Assembly (NCBI RefSeq): GCF_900167105.1
Contig: NZ_FUXE01000001.1
Location: forward strand, 116,203-180,202
Source: Porphyromonas circumdentaria
Lineage (GTDB): Bacteria; Bacteroidota; Bacteroidia; Bacteroidales; Porphyromonadaceae
Length of the DNA: 64,000 nucleotides
Direction of reading: 5' to 3'
The first letter of the stretch is position 1. Every line of letters begins with the position of its first letter. Both the position numbers and the translations under genes were made by a program. Shown piece after piece: positions 24,342 through 33,623 of the stretch. The notes beneath the pieces are model-generated. The model ran no database searches. It saw only the letters and a program-made list of their open reading frames with translations, and had not been told where the DNA came from.

Positions 24342-27300
24342 TTACCTGCCGCAAATATCTTTGTAAGGGCAGTATATACAGAAATCCGATACGGAAGTTT
24401 GGCAGAAATCTTGCGACGGATCGAATAGATTTTCTAAACACCTCTTCAACTCCTCTACAAAAGGTAACGCAAGTTCTTCTATCCTGAAATCGTTTATTTC
24501 TGTTTCACCTTTGGGTCGTTCTTTTAGTTCTAAAGGGGGTATGGGTAAGATAGGGTTCTTGCTTAATTCCTTAAGCGAATAAAGCGTGGGTAGAATAGGG
24601 CGAGAAGCATCTTGATAAGCATACCAGTAATAGGCATAAAGGAGAAGTTGGGGGATAGCCTTACTTGCTTTTTCTTTGGCTGTCGGGAAAAACAAAGAGC
24701 TCAACGTAGGGAAGCTACCCTTGTCGCTACCCGTCTTATAATCAATAATGCGAGTAACTCCATCGACCCTGTCTACTCTGTCTATAAACCCTTTGATGCG
24801 TACATTGAGCCCATTATTCAAGGGTAGAGAAAAGAGAAAAGGGTGTTCAGAAGCTAAGTAGGTTAACTCTTCATACTCCTTATCATGTATCAGTATAGCA
24901 GAGACATACTTTCGTATCATACGGCAATATACCTCATGGATACCCTCTATATCATGAGCAGAGGGTTGCTCTTTATTGAGTACGATGGCAGCATATTCTT
25001 TTCGGATAATAGACTCTACCGTGTGTAAGCCCCCTTTAGGATCTAAATAGTGCTCTATCTCCTGTCTATTTAGTTTTTTGCCTTCAAAAGGTCTGTAAAG
25101 TCGTTGCATCGTGTTGTGTACGATACTGCCAAACTTCCCTGCGTTAAGAAAGTCTTCATCTTTTTCCAGATCTCCTATAGCACAGAGATATTTGAAGTAA
25201 AAACGAAGAGGGCATTGAGCAAAGTCGTAAATACTACTGGCCGATAGGGCGGGTAGCTTGGGGGTTGCTTCTCCCGTATAAGATGCTAAACGACGTATTA
25301 GGTCTGCACTTTTGGGAATGGAGATAGGAGGGGTATGACTATCGGTTAGGGATATCTGTACAGTGCGCTCTCGTAGGGGATAGCCTAATAAATAACGTAT
25401 CTGTCTTAAATATCGAGAGGGTTCGTAGTCTTGACTACTTCCTATTACAAAGTAAACACGACGAGCACGACTGATAAGACGATAAAAATGGTAACTCTCG
25501 ATATAGTCATTAAAGCGATAGGTTGGGAGTCCATAGCCTACTCTGAGAGCGTTGGGAATGTAGCCGAATGCAGCACTACTTTTTCCCCTTGGGAGCAGCC
25601 CCTCATTGGCATCGGGGATGATAAGATAGTCAAAGTTTATAAGGCGTGATTCCAAAAAGCCCATTACCTGCAAGCCTAATAGGGGTTCCCCCTCGAACGA
25701 AGTCTTTTCTCCCTCGACAAGTTGACGCAATAAACGAGTTGCAACGCCAAGGGTTATGTACTCTTGCAGAGGCTCTAATATGTTGATGAGTTGTACTACA
25801 ATGGAGGCATAGGATTGAGTGAACTCAATCTCTAATTGCGTGAAGTGCAGTAAAGCCTCTTCTTCTTCGGGGAGATTGCGATAGAGCTTTTGCCCCAATG
25901 TCTCTAAAAGTTCGCGAAGAGTGTACAGGAGGTCAATACCTCTATCCTTGGGGGAGAGCATAGAGAGTACGGAAGTATCTTTTTCTCCCTTTTCTTGCTC
26001 TCTAATCAACTCAAAATCGATATAGTAAAAACTATTTTTCAAAAGACTTTCTAAGGCATCTACCTGCTCGCTTGTTAGCAGCAAACGTGTCATCGGATGA
26101 CGAAGTAGTACCTTCAAAGATTTGGCAGGTAATAAAACCTTTGCACCCTGCGATCGTATATTGAGATGCAGGTCGATAAAACGACGCACCCATATAGCAG
26201 TAGAGGTATTACTCAGCGGGTATCCCATGGTAATATTGATATTTTCCTCTACGGACTTTATGGACTCCAAAAGCGGTACTAAAGCTTTTTCCTGTGGTAA
26301 AACTACGGCGCATCGTAAATCACTTATAGCCTTTGCATCAAGCTTCTCGATCTCTTTCAAAAGCTCGGGAACCACTCGACTACGCCCTATGTCGGAAGAG
26401 GTTTTTACAATCTCTATCTCGGGACTTGAAAGCGGTGTGTCAAGTTTTAAGACTTCACCCCCTAAGGAGTTTTTATTCTCGTCGAGTGCATTGCCGATTA
26501 TTTTTGTCCATTCGTTTTCGGTCAATCTTGCATGGGCACTATAAGGGAGTTCTTCCCAAATGAACTTCATATTAAGATGAGCAGGGTACCTCTTCAGACG
26601 TTGTAGGAAGAGGCGTTCGGCAGGGGTAATTTGATAAAGCCCTGCAATGGTTATATGCTTTATCTTTTTTTGCAGAAAGGCAGTCAGTTGCTCTTCAAAG
26701 AGCTTTTCCTCCATTTCTACGATTTTACGAGCCATCATGCCTTGATAACCTGTTCCTTCGGCAAGGAGCCTGTCTCGAAAGCGATTATAGAGTAGCTCCA
26801 TCTCTGTTAGGATAGAGCAAAATTCCCCTTCTAAATGAGAAGCCTTGTGGCATATAGTTGTGGGGATAGTTCCCCAAAATTGTACAATGGTAGCACGCTG
26901 TTCGTCGCTTAGATAATCAATCGAAGTGAGTTCGTCGAGGTGGCTCATGTTGCGGAATATTTTGTCCGCTGGAGCTAAGAACAAATCTATATCGTTGAAA
27001 TCTCGGAGTATGCGTTCAAAGTGATCCATGACTACGGTGCCCTTTTCTAAGCTATACTCTGGATTTTCTTGCTGTCGCAGGCGATAGAGTTCTTCCAATA
27101 GGGTGCAGAGTAAATAAGTTTTCCCTACCTGTTTTAATCCAGAAAACTGTAATACCAGTTCTTCGATGGTGATAATCTTTGGAGAAAAAGCAGGTTTTTG
27201 CAGTCCTTGACTGATGTAATACTTAAAGAACACTCCTGCTCGGTGTGAGGGAAAAACGAAACAATGCTCATAGAGCTGATCTGTCGGTCCCGATAATACT

Positions 27301-27347
27301 CGTTGCGCTAAGGCGTGAAGAAAGTTCGAAGAGTATTGCATCGTCAA
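24342..27347 (-). CDS. addB: AddB-like PD-(D/E)XK nuclease of the recombination machinery
   Basis: 1001 residues. The N-terminal UvrD-like region (VFPSHRAGVFF near residue 30) lacks a proper Walker A, as in AddB proteins with an inactive motor. LESRLINFDYLIIPDANEGLLPRG near 560-585 matches the AddB/RexB type. The C-terminal nuclease has RIIDYKTGSDKG (D-x-K) near residue 875. Four cysteines (FAQCPLRFYF near 710 and CIYCPYKDIC at the end) form the iron-sulphur 'staple' around the nuclease. Paired with AddA (not in this window), it processes double-strand breaks. It overlaps the CPBP gene by 4 bp. Confidence 0.88.
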   Translation of the reverse strand: MTMQYSSNFLHALAQRVLSGPTDQLYEHCFVFPSHRAGVFFKYYISQGLQKPAFSPKIITIEELVLQFSGLKQVGKTYLLCTLLEELYRLRQQENPEYSLEKGTVVMDHFERILRDFNDIDLFLAPADKIFRNMSHLDELTSIDYLSDEQRATIVQFWGTIPTTICHKASHLEGEFCSILTEMELLYNRFRDRLLAEGTGYQGMMARKIVEMEEKLFEEQLTAFLQKKIKHITIAGLYQITPAERLFLQRLKRYPAHLNMKFIWEELPYSAHARLTENEWTKIIGNALDENKNSLGGEVLKLDTPLSSPEIEIVKTSSDIGRSRVVPELLKEIEKLDAKAISDLRCAVVLPQEKALVPLLESIKSVEENINITMGYPLSNTSTAIWVRRFIDLHLNIRSQGAKVLLPAKSLKVLLRHPMTRLLLTSEQVDALESLLKNSFYYIDFELIREQEKGEKDTSVLSMLSPKDRGIDLLYTLRELLETLGQKLYRNLPEEEEALLHFTQLEIEFTQSYASIVVQLINILEPLQEYITLGVATRLLRQLVEGEKTSFEGEPLLGLQVMGFLESRLINFDYLIIPDANEGLLPRGKSSAAFGYIPNALRVGYGLPTYRFNDYIESYHFYRLISRARRVYFVIGSSQDYEPSRYLRQIRYLLGYPLRERTVQISLTDSHTPPISIPKSADLIRRLASYTGEATPKLPALSASSIYDFAQCPLRFYFKYLCAIGDLEKDEDFLNAGKFGSIVHNTMQRLYRPFEGKKLNRQEIEHYLDPKGGLHTVESIIRKEYAAIVLNKEQPSAHDIEGIHEVYCRMIRKYVSAILIHDKEYEELTYLASEHPFLFSLPLNNGLNVRIKGFIDRVDRVDGVTRIIDYKTGSDKGSFPTLSSLFFPTAKEKASKAIPQLLLYAYYWYAYQDASRPILPTLYSLKELSKNPILPIPPLELKERPKGETEINDFRIEELALPFVEELKRCLENLFDPSQDFCQTSVSDFCIYCPYKDICGR

Positions 27348-28108
27348 GGGAGTAAGAGGGTCAATAAATTATTGGATACATGTAGTATGATGCCTGGGTA
27401 TAGAGAGCCAGTATAATGCCTCCAGTAGCCAAAAATAAGTCCATAGATAAAAATGGGCAAGAGGTGGGCGGGCGATAGGTGCAATAGAGCGAAGATGATA
27501 GCTGTGAGTACGATGCCCCAGTGGCTACTTTTCGTTAATCGGATAAGAAGAGGCTGCAATGTCCCCCTCATGTAAAGCTCTTCTACAAAGCCCGTAAGTA
27601 GAGAGATAACCAGTATCCTAAATATGGAAAGGGAGAGCGTTGTAGGCTGTTTAATAAAAAAGGCAATGCTCTCTGCCTGTTTTTGTAGAGCTCTCAGATA
27701 GTCCCCCCATGTACCGCTCCAATGCTCTATTAGGATGTTACTCGCATAAGAAGTTAGTGCGATTAAGCCAAACCCTACGAGAGAGGCAACTATGAGTTTG
27801 ATTAAAAAAGATAACGAGGGTATATTGATGGGTTTTAGCCCTAAAAAATCTTTTCGACACCCTTTGTCTATTTGGAGATAAGTAAAGACAAATGGTACGA
27901 TACCGAACGTGAGAGCCGAAGAAACTGCCGAGTGTAAGAGGCGGTCAAAGAGGGTTCGGGAGGGAACATAGATTGCCCAAAGATTAGAGATGGAAAGGGC
28001 CAAAAGAGTTAAAGCAAGGAATAATAGGCAGGATCGAAGGAGATTTGACCCCGTCAAACCCTTTATCTCTTGGATATAAGATTCTGAACAATGACCCTTT
28101 AGTCCCAC
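27344..28108 (-). CDS. CPBP family intramembrane glutamic endopeptidase
   Basis: A multi-pass membrane protein with the three Abi/CPBP motifs: FVEELYMRGTLQPLL (EExxxR), ALLHLSPAHLLP (FxxxH-type) and GIILHVSNNLLT (HxxxN). Members are intramembrane proteases related to CAAX prenyl endopeptidase; the substrate here is unknown. The frame opens with TTG at 28135, but that codon lies inside a good -7 box (28134-28141), so translation must start further in. No ATG is available; GTG at 28108 is the first alternative and is used here. The N-terminus is therefore uncertain. Confidence 0.8.
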   Translation of the reverse strand: MGLKGHCSESYIQEIKGLTGSNLLRSCLLFLALTLLALSISNLWAIYVPSRTLFDRLLHSAVSSALTFGIVPFVFTYLQIDKGCRKDFLGLKPINIPSLSFLIKLIVASLVGFGLIALTSYASNILIEHWSGTWGDYLRALQKQAESIAFFIKQPTTLSLSIFRILVISLLTGFVEELYMRGTLQPLLIRLTKSSHWGIVLTAIIFALLHLSPAHLLPIFIYGLIFGYWRHYTGSLYPGIILHVSNNLLTLLLP

Positions 28109-28133
28109 CTTTAGTTCTATATTTCCTTTCTGC

Positions 28134-28164
28134 AAAGTTATCCAAATTCAAGTAGTGTCCCAAA
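28134..28164 (-). promoter_or_regulatory. Promoter of the CPBP-addB-M3-spmAB-ybeY operon
   Basis: On the - strand TTTG (complement of 28161-28164) is followed after exactly 19 bp by TAACTTTG (complement of 28134-28141). This fits the Bacteroidota -33/-7 layout. The transcript should start near 28128. Confidence 0.7.
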
Positions 28165-28481
28165 AAAAGTAGTCCAAGTTCTCATTCTTAGAGTTCAAGC
28201 CTCTTGTGTGGAGTGTTGCTTCCTTGTTTATTTAGCGTTTATTTCTAAAGGGGATTCATTCATAGCCGAGAGATAGCTTACGGGTATATAGGAGTTTGCA
28301 AGAGGGAGGGGGTTACACGCTAGCGATTTTTTCTTTATTTCAATGGGCTTATCCTCCACTGTGGTTCGTTCGAGTGCCCTCTTTACTTTTGTCCTTTCGT
28401 CTTTTCGATAGAGTAGATTGTTTCTTTGCACCTGTTTAGAAAGTGAGGTCTATAGGTGTAGAAGTTACTTTTGTTATGAAT

Positions 28482-28576
28482 AATTCTCTATTTGCAATCT
28501 GCGTATATATATATTTAGATTGCAAATACATATATTCAACTTGCATATATGTATATTCAATCTTAATATAAAGAAT
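28482..28576. repeat. AT-rich element with terminal inverted repeats (copy 1)
   Basis: About 95 bp. The left end (from 28482) closely matches the 21-bp terminal repeat of the copy at 44995-45090; the right end (to about 28576) is a weaker inverted version. Internally it is made of 21-22 bp units, for example TTGCAAATACATATATTCAA beginning at 28520 and TTGCATATATGTATATTCAA beginning at 28541. Each unit is itself nearly palindromic. It lies in the 690-bp intergenic region between two divergent genes, where I see nothing else of note except the flanking promoters. Confidence 0.65.
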
Positions 28577-28782
28577 ATGATACTGTGAAACAAGAAAGTT
28601 GCCGTTATGAAACACAAAAAAAGATAGACCTCATTCCATAGTACTTGCTCTTATTGGCTTGTATCTAAGGTATTATGCAAAGTCTTCTTTGGGAAAGGGG
28701 ATTCTTTCCACGAGAAACCCTTTTTTCACACCTCCTTTATTCTTAAGGACGAGGAGGATACAACTGTCTCATTATATTTGTT

Positions 28783-28825
28783 TAACTTTGAGGGTAAGAT
28801 GCACGATATAAAAAGGAGGTGGATA
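28783..28825 (+). promoter_or_regulatory. -7 box and strong ribosome binding site of the epimerase-like gene
   Basis: TAACTTTG (28783-28790) matches the -7 consensus. A clear Shine-Dalgarno AAGGAGGT (28813-28820) precedes the ATG at 28825, unusual in Bacteroidota, where such sites are weak. It favours ATG 28825 over the GTG at 28819, which would overlap it. Confidence 0.55.
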
Positions 28826-29844
28826 TGTCACAAAAAATAAAAGTTTTGCTTACGGGTGCTGCAAGTAGCATCGGGAGAACTATTCTAAAAACACTACTCG
28901 TTCACCGAGAGCAGTTTGATATTACTGCATTTGACATAAAGAAGGGCAAGACAATGAACTTCTTGGAACACTTCAAATCGGATGTAAAGATTGTCTATGG
29001 AGATCTGTCCATCCCCGAGGAGAGTGTCGAGGCTACGACCGATAAGGACTTTGTAATTCATTGCGGTTATTTATCTGAGGCGACCTCAAATCGTAACCCA
29101 AGATTGGCGCAGAAGGTCAATGTAATGGGCACTCGTTACTTGGTGGAAAACTTGGAGTGCAACTCTCCCTCTTGCTTTCTTACGATGGTGTCGACGGTAG
29201 GAGTATATGGCGATCGCCTTCGCTCTCCGATGATTACGGTAGGTGACTTTACCGCTCCATCAGTTGGGGATAACTATGCGCTCACGCTCCTCCAAGCTGA
29301 GAAGTTCGTTCAAGATAGCCGTTTGGAGTGGACTATATTCCGCCCAGGTATTATACTCGATGTAGAAGAGTCCTTTTTGGATAGCTCTTTTTTCAAGATG
29401 CCCCTTGCTTCTCATCTGGAGTTTGTACACGTGAGAGATATGGCTTTTGCCGTAGTCAATAGTTATGAACGTAGGGCTTCGCTTTGGAACAGAACCTTTA
29501 ATGTCGGTGGCGGAGAGCTTTGTCGGGAAATCTATCAGAATTTCATACAAAAACTGATGACGGTAGCAGGGTGGGGTGATATTACATTCCCCGAACGTTC
29601 GTTTGCCACTTACAATCGCTATGGAGGCTATTTCTCAGATGGAGATGCTTTGGAAGAGATTATGCACTTCAGAGCTCATACGCTGGAACACTTCTTTGAA
29701 GAGTTGCAAAAGTCCAAAACGCTCGTGAGTCGTCTCACGACTAAAGTCTTTGGAGACCTGCAGAAGAAGAACTTCCTTGCACAGAGTGAGCCCTACAAAG
29801 CCTTTAAGCAAAATGACGAGGAGAAGTTGAGACTTTTCTTTTAG
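28825..29844 (+). CDS. NAD(P)-binding epimerase/dehydratase (SDR) family protein
   Basis: 339 residues. The Rossmann nucleotide-binding motif is LLTGAASSIGRT near residues 8-19, D at the end of strand 2 (FDIKKG), and VSTVGVYGD near 130 gives the Ser/Thr position of extended SDRs. The catalytic YxxxK would fall at YALTLLQAEKF near 155, where Tyr is kept but the Lys position is Leu. Either it is catalytically altered or an adjacent Lys substitutes. The C-terminus (about 270-339) is a helical extension. The substrate is unknown. It is a single gene with its own promoter. Confidence 0.8.
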   Translation: MSQKIKVLLTGAASSIGRTILKTLLVHREQFDITAFDIKKGKTMNFLEHFKSDVKIVYGDLSIPEESVEATTDKDFVIHCGYLSEATSNRNPRLAQKVNVMGTRYLVENLECNSPSCFLTMVSTVGVYGDRLRSPMITVGDFTAPSVGDNYALTLLQAEKFVQDSRLEWTIFRPGIILDVEESFLDSSFFKMPLASHLEFVHVRDMAFAVVNSYERRASLWNRTFNVGGGELCREIYQNFIQKLMTVAGWGDITFPERSFATYNRYGGYFSDGDALEEIMHFRAHTLEHFFEELQKSKTLVSRLTTKVFGDLQKKNFLAQSEPYKAFKQNDEEKLRLFF

Positions 29845-29926
29845 CGCATTGCTTCTTTTAGATGATCCTATAAATGTTTTTTGACTTGGGTAGAGTTTTC
29901 TACCCAGTCTTCTTTTGGCCATTTTT

Positions 29927-31816
29927 ATGTCTACCTTGAGTAATTTGTTTCGCTCCCTGCTATTTTTTGTAGCCATCTCTTTTGCCTTTTCTTGCTCGCA
30001 GGAGGGTACTTCTTTCAAAAGGGTTTCGCTTGTTCCCGTAGATTGTGTAGATCCTTTGGTCGGGAGCCTTTCGTTGGGACAAAAGCCCCTTCCTGCCGTG
30101 GTGCAGTTACCCCACGCTCTGCTCTCTATAAGCCCTATGAAGGCCGATTTCAGGAGCAACTATATAGAGGGCTTACCTTTGGTTTCCTTTGCTGCGTTGG
30201 GCGATACGCAACTTTACTTTTGCCCGCTCCTTTCGATGGCGGGGGCTGATTTCACCCCTTTCTACACCTACGATAACGAGGAGGTAACCCCTTATAGTTA
30301 CAAGGTTTACCTCGATAAAGAGCAGGTATACTGTAGTTTTTCTCTGCAGGAAAGAAGTGGTATTTATCATCTGAACTTCAAAGAATCCGTCTCTCAAGAA
30401 CGGCTTTTTCAGTTTCGCTCCTCTTCCGAGATAGCCTTCTATCAATTAGATTCACTCAATAGAGTTTATGCTACGTATCCGCTTAAAGGTAAGGGAAGTC
30501 TTTACCTCTATTTGGAGAGTAATTTGCCCTTTGAAGCTGCCTCTTCAGTGGGAGAAAAGATCCTACTCGTAAAAGCTCCCTCGGGTTGTGAAGAACTGGT
30601 TATTCGTTATGGGATTTCTTTGATAGACCACGAACAGGCGCAGAAGAATCTGCAAAGGGAGATACCCTCTTACGAGTACAATGTCGTGTCTAAAGCTGCC
30701 CGCAATGCGTGGAGTACAGCCTTGGGGCGCATTAAATTGGAGGGGGGAACTCTCGAAGAACAGTCGATCTTTTATACGGCTCTATATCGCTCGCTCACGG
30801 CTCCCGTATGTATCTCGGAGTATGGACGTTACTACTGTTCGATGGACGACTCTGTCTATGATGATGAGGGTACCCCCTTTTACACCAATGACCGTACATC
30901 AGAGTCTTTCCGTTCTCTGCATCCTCTTAAAACGTTACTTTTCCCCGAAATTGAGCAGCAGATACTGAATTCATACATTCGGATGGCACAGAGGAGTAAC
31001 AATAAAGAGTTGCCCACTTACCCCTCTTTCGGGGGCGATATCGCATCTGCTATCGACCGAAACAGAATGTTGGAAATCTTTACCGATGCTTACAGTAAAG
31101 GTCTCACGGATATAGATATACAAACGATATATCAAGTGGCGAATAACTATATGAACAGCGGGAAAGCCGATGCTTATGACCGTTGGTGTTATCAAAAGAT
31201 AGCCACCTTTAGCGGGCGAGCCATAAAGGAAGAGGGAAATAAACATATTCCTGTAATGGCTCATCCCTCTATCTCTTTGATATATCAATTAGAGCCCTAC
31301 AACATACGAGAGATAATAGAAAGCTCAAAATCGGTCGACACTTTTGAGGCTTTACTCGATGAGCGCATGACCTCTGTACTACTTGAGCCGCTAACCGTAC
31401 ATAATATGTATGGTTACTATCTTTATTCGTTTACCGACCATCCCCATAAGACACAGAAGATAATCCGTCATGTGCTTAAGAAGAATTGCCGTCTTGATCC
31501 TGCGGGCTTTCCGACGACAGTTGATGGGGCTTCTTGGGGAGCTTCGGTTGTCTTTAGTATGTTGGGTTTTTACCCTGTAACACCTGGTTTGGGTGAATAT
31601 ATCATAGGTTCTCCTATGTTTACCAAGGCGGTTTTAGATCAAGGGGGAGGGAGATACTTCGTCTTAGAGGCGGAGCGAGCTTCGGAAAAGGAGAAATATG
31701 TAGGCCCTGTAATTCTCAATGAACAACCGCTACGGCAACTGCACTTTCCTCATAAGAGTATTGCCCAAGGGGGGAGTCTAAAAATGAAAATGTACCCGAA
31801 ACCTCTTTCGGATTAG
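29927..31816 (+). CDS. GH92 (alpha-mannosidase)-like lipoprotein, apparently degenerate
   Basis: 629 residues from ATG 29927. Lipoprotein signal: hydrophobic LLFFVAISFAFSC with Cys at about 23. Similarity to GH92 is recognisable in FYTALYRSLTAP, SFRSLHPLKTLLFPEI, YLYSFTDHPHKTQ and FSMLGFYPVTPGLGEYIIGSPMF, in the family's usual order. Two catalytic spots look changed: the GNEPSHH-like segment carrying the acid Glu reads LTVHNMYGY, and the GND-D-GQ-SAW base segment reads TTVDGASWGAS. The protein is also about 100 residues shorter than most. It may bind but not cleave glycans. No sugar-utilisation genes are nearby. Confidence 0.7.
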   Translation: MSTLSNLFRSLLFFVAISFAFSCSQEGTSFKRVSLVPVDCVDPLVGSLSLGQKPLPAVVQLPHALLSISPMKADFRSNYIEGLPLVSFAALGDTQLYFCPLLSMAGADFTPFYTYDNEEVTPYSYKVYLDKEQVYCSFSLQERSGIYHLNFKESVSQERLFQFRSSSEIAFYQLDSLNRVYATYPLKGKGSLYLYLESNLPFEAASSVGEKILLVKAPSGCEELVIRYGISLIDHEQAQKNLQREIPSYEYNVVSKAARNAWSTALGRIKLEGGTLEEQSIFYTALYRSLTAPVCISEYGRYYCSMDDSVYDDEGTPFYTNDRTSESFRSLHPLKTLLFPEIEQQILNSYIRMAQRSNNKELPTYPSFGGDIASAIDRNRMLEIFTDAYSKGLTDIDIQTIYQVANNYMNSGKADAYDRWCYQKIATFSGRAIKEEGNKHIPVMAHPSISLIYQLEPYNIREIIESSKSVDTFEALLDERMTSVLLEPLTVHNMYGYYLYSFTDHPHKTQKIIRHVLKKNCRLDPAGFPTTVDGASWGASVVFSMLGFYPVTPGLGEYIIGSPMFTKAVLDQGGGRYFVLEAERASEKEKYVGPVILNEQPLRQLHFPHKSIAQGGSLKMKMYPKPLSD

Positions 31817-31925
31817 TCCATACGGTAGGGAAGTCCGAGGAGTTGTCAAAATTTTCCCTTAATGAAACTTCGACGATACCTTTTAGGAGAGATTAACTGT
31901 AACGAATAAAACGATAAAAAAAGAA

Positions 31926-32651
31926 ATGAAAAAGATAATTGCTTTATGCACTGTGATGCTCGGCGTAATCACTTGTTGCAGCAGTAGAATGGCCATAGCG
32001 CAAAATAGACTTACGGGCATTGTAGCTGAGACGGAGGAGATAAAATTTACAACAGCTTCCGATGATGAGGAGGGAGGTCTTTATGGAAAAGGAAGTACTT
32101 GTCTGTTTAGAACGTGGAATAAATACCTCTCGTGGTCTCCAGAGGCTCCCAAATCTTCTTCAATGAATTTTAAGCCGACTCTGCATAGTAGAGAGGGGCG
32201 TCTCTCTTTCATTTCCTCTCCGTCGAGTTTGCCCATGCAGACTCGAGCGATTTATAAATCAGGGAAAATAGAGCAGGATCTTATGATCCTCGTAAAGGAT
32301 CGGCTTATCGAAACTCTGGGAGATGATGGTCTGGACGAGATGTTTATCGAACTCACCTACTACGACTTCGACAAAGATGGTAAGCGAGAGGTAGTCCTTT
32401 CCTTTGTCGACTATGGCTCTTTATTTATTGTAGGGTATGTACTTAAGTTTACCGATAGAGAGCCTGAGGCTCCATGGGAGTACCTTGCCGAGGTTAGAGG
32501 ACAGACTTTTCTCTACGTTAATAGAGAGACGGAGGAGGTGGTAGCTCCTGTCGGATCTCAAGGGCTTTTTGACGCTTACCGCTTTGATGGCAAAGAATTT
32601 GTGCTCTCCGATAGCAGTTTTGAGGATCGTATAAATGCTACAGCAGAATAA
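31926..32651 (+). CDS. Exported protein of unknown function
   Basis: 241 residues with an N-terminal signal. TCC near residues 16-18 could be a lipoprotein cysteine; alternatively signal peptidase I cuts after AIA. The mature part is polar. YYDFDKDGKREVVLSFVDYGS near 140-160 has a D-x-D-x-D-G calcium-loop-like element within a beta-rich context (FG-GAP/VCBS-like). No family is recognised. It is separated from the GH92-like gene by 110 bp and from ahpC by about 240 bp, so it is probably a single gene. Confidence 0.65.
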   Translation: MKKIIALCTVMLGVITCCSSRMAIAQNRLTGIVAETEEIKFTTASDDEEGGLYGKGSTCLFRTWNKYLSWSPEAPKSSSMNFKPTLHSREGRLSFISSPSSLPMQTRAIYKSGKIEQDLMILVKDRLIETLGDDGLDEMFIELTYYDFDKDGKREVVLSFVDYGSLFIVGYVLKFTDREPEAPWEYLAEVRGQTFLYVNRETEEVVAPVGSQGLFDAYRFDGKEFVLSDSSFEDRINATAE

Positions 32652-32892
32652 GACTAACTTGGATAAAAATCTTACGCAGATTTCAGTATCAAGTGCAGCA
32701 TTGTTGCCAATGTACGCCAAGAATTTCCATGCGTGTTCTGAAGTTTAGCTTTTCTTTGTTCAGAGTGTAGTGCATTTTTTGTGGGGTATAGATATATTTT
32801 ATAGAGGTATATAAAATATCTGTTGAGAGGTGTAATAATTATGTAGACCTTTGCATCGGAATTTTAGAATAAAAAATATATATCACACGATT

Positions 32893-33459
32893 ATGACACC
32901 AATTTTAAACACTCTTTTCCCAGAGTTCAAACTCAACGCTTATCAAAACGGTTCTTTCAAAGTTGTTACTAATGAAGATCTGAAAGGTCACTGGTCTTTG
33001 GTTGTATTCTATCCTGGCGACTTTACTTTTGTTTGTCCTACTGAATTGGAAGACTTAGCAGAAAAGTACGAAGAGTTCAAAAAACTGGGTGTAGAGGTAT
33101 ACTCTTGCAGCTGCGATACACATTTCGTACACAAAGCTTGGGCAGATGCTTCTGCAGCTATTAAGAAAGTACAATATCCTATGTTGGCAGACCCAACAGG
33201 AGCTTTGACACGTGCATTGGGTATCCTTATCGAAGAGGATCAAATGGCGTACCGTGGTTCTTTCGTGGTTAACCCAGAGGGCGTTATCAAGATTGTTGAA
33301 CTAAACGACAATAGCGTAGGGCGTGATGCAGAGGAAATCCTCCGTAAGATCAAGGCGGCTCAATATGTAGCTTCTCATGATGGACAGGTTTGTCCTGCAA
33401 AGTGGCGCGAAGGTCAGCAAACCCTCAAACCAAGTATCGATCTCGTAGGAAAGATTTAA
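32893..33459 (+). CDS. ahpC: Alkyl hydroperoxide reductase subunit C (peroxiredoxin)
   Basis: 188 residues from ATG 32893 (a TTG at 32851 extends the frame without support). Peroxidatic Cys48 is in DFTFVCPTELEDL and resolving Cys167 in QVCPAKW, so it is a typical 2-Cys Prx1/AhpC enzyme that reduces H2O2, organic peroxides and peroxynitrite. It is followed by ahpF, its reductase, across a hairpin at 33547-33593 that may lower ahpF expression. In an anaerobe this pair is a main peroxide defence. Confidence 0.97.
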   Translation: MTPILNTLFPEFKLNAYQNGSFKVVTNEDLKGHWSLVVFYPGDFTFVCPTELEDLAEKYEEFKKLGVEVYSCSCDTHFVHKAWADASAAIKKVQYPMLADPTGALTRALGILIEEDQMAYRGSFVVNPEGVIKIVELNDNSVGRDAEEILRKIKAAQYVASHDGQVCPAKWREGQQTLKPSIDLVGKI

Positions 33460-33546
33460 TCATATTCCTTAAACTACGAGACTCTTGAGGGTTGCTTAAT
33501 GAAACGAAGAGAGGCTCTCGAGGAAATGTTTTGAAAAGAGTTTTAT

Positions 33547-33593
33547 AAGGGCCCTTTTGATGATGAATATTCTTTGTCGAGGGGCTCTTTTTC
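33547..33593 (+). terminator. Hairpin between ahpC and ahpF (possible attenuator)
   Basis: AAGGGCCC near 33547 pairs imperfectly with GGGGCTCTTT near 33581-33590, followed by TTT. It lies in the 160-bp gap between ahpC and ahpF. It is probably a partial terminator, giving more ahpC than ahpF message. Confidence 0.4.
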
Positions 33594-33623
33594 TGTATAG
33601 AAACAAGCAAATAAAGACTTCAT

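Noticed and set aside
28228..28431. 67-codon frame on the - strand
   Set aside because: No start context or domain, and it lies upstream of the CPBP promoter on the same strand without a promoter of its own.
29635..30159. 174-codon frame on the - strand
   Set aside because: Antisense shadow of the SDR and GH92-like genes, with no domain.
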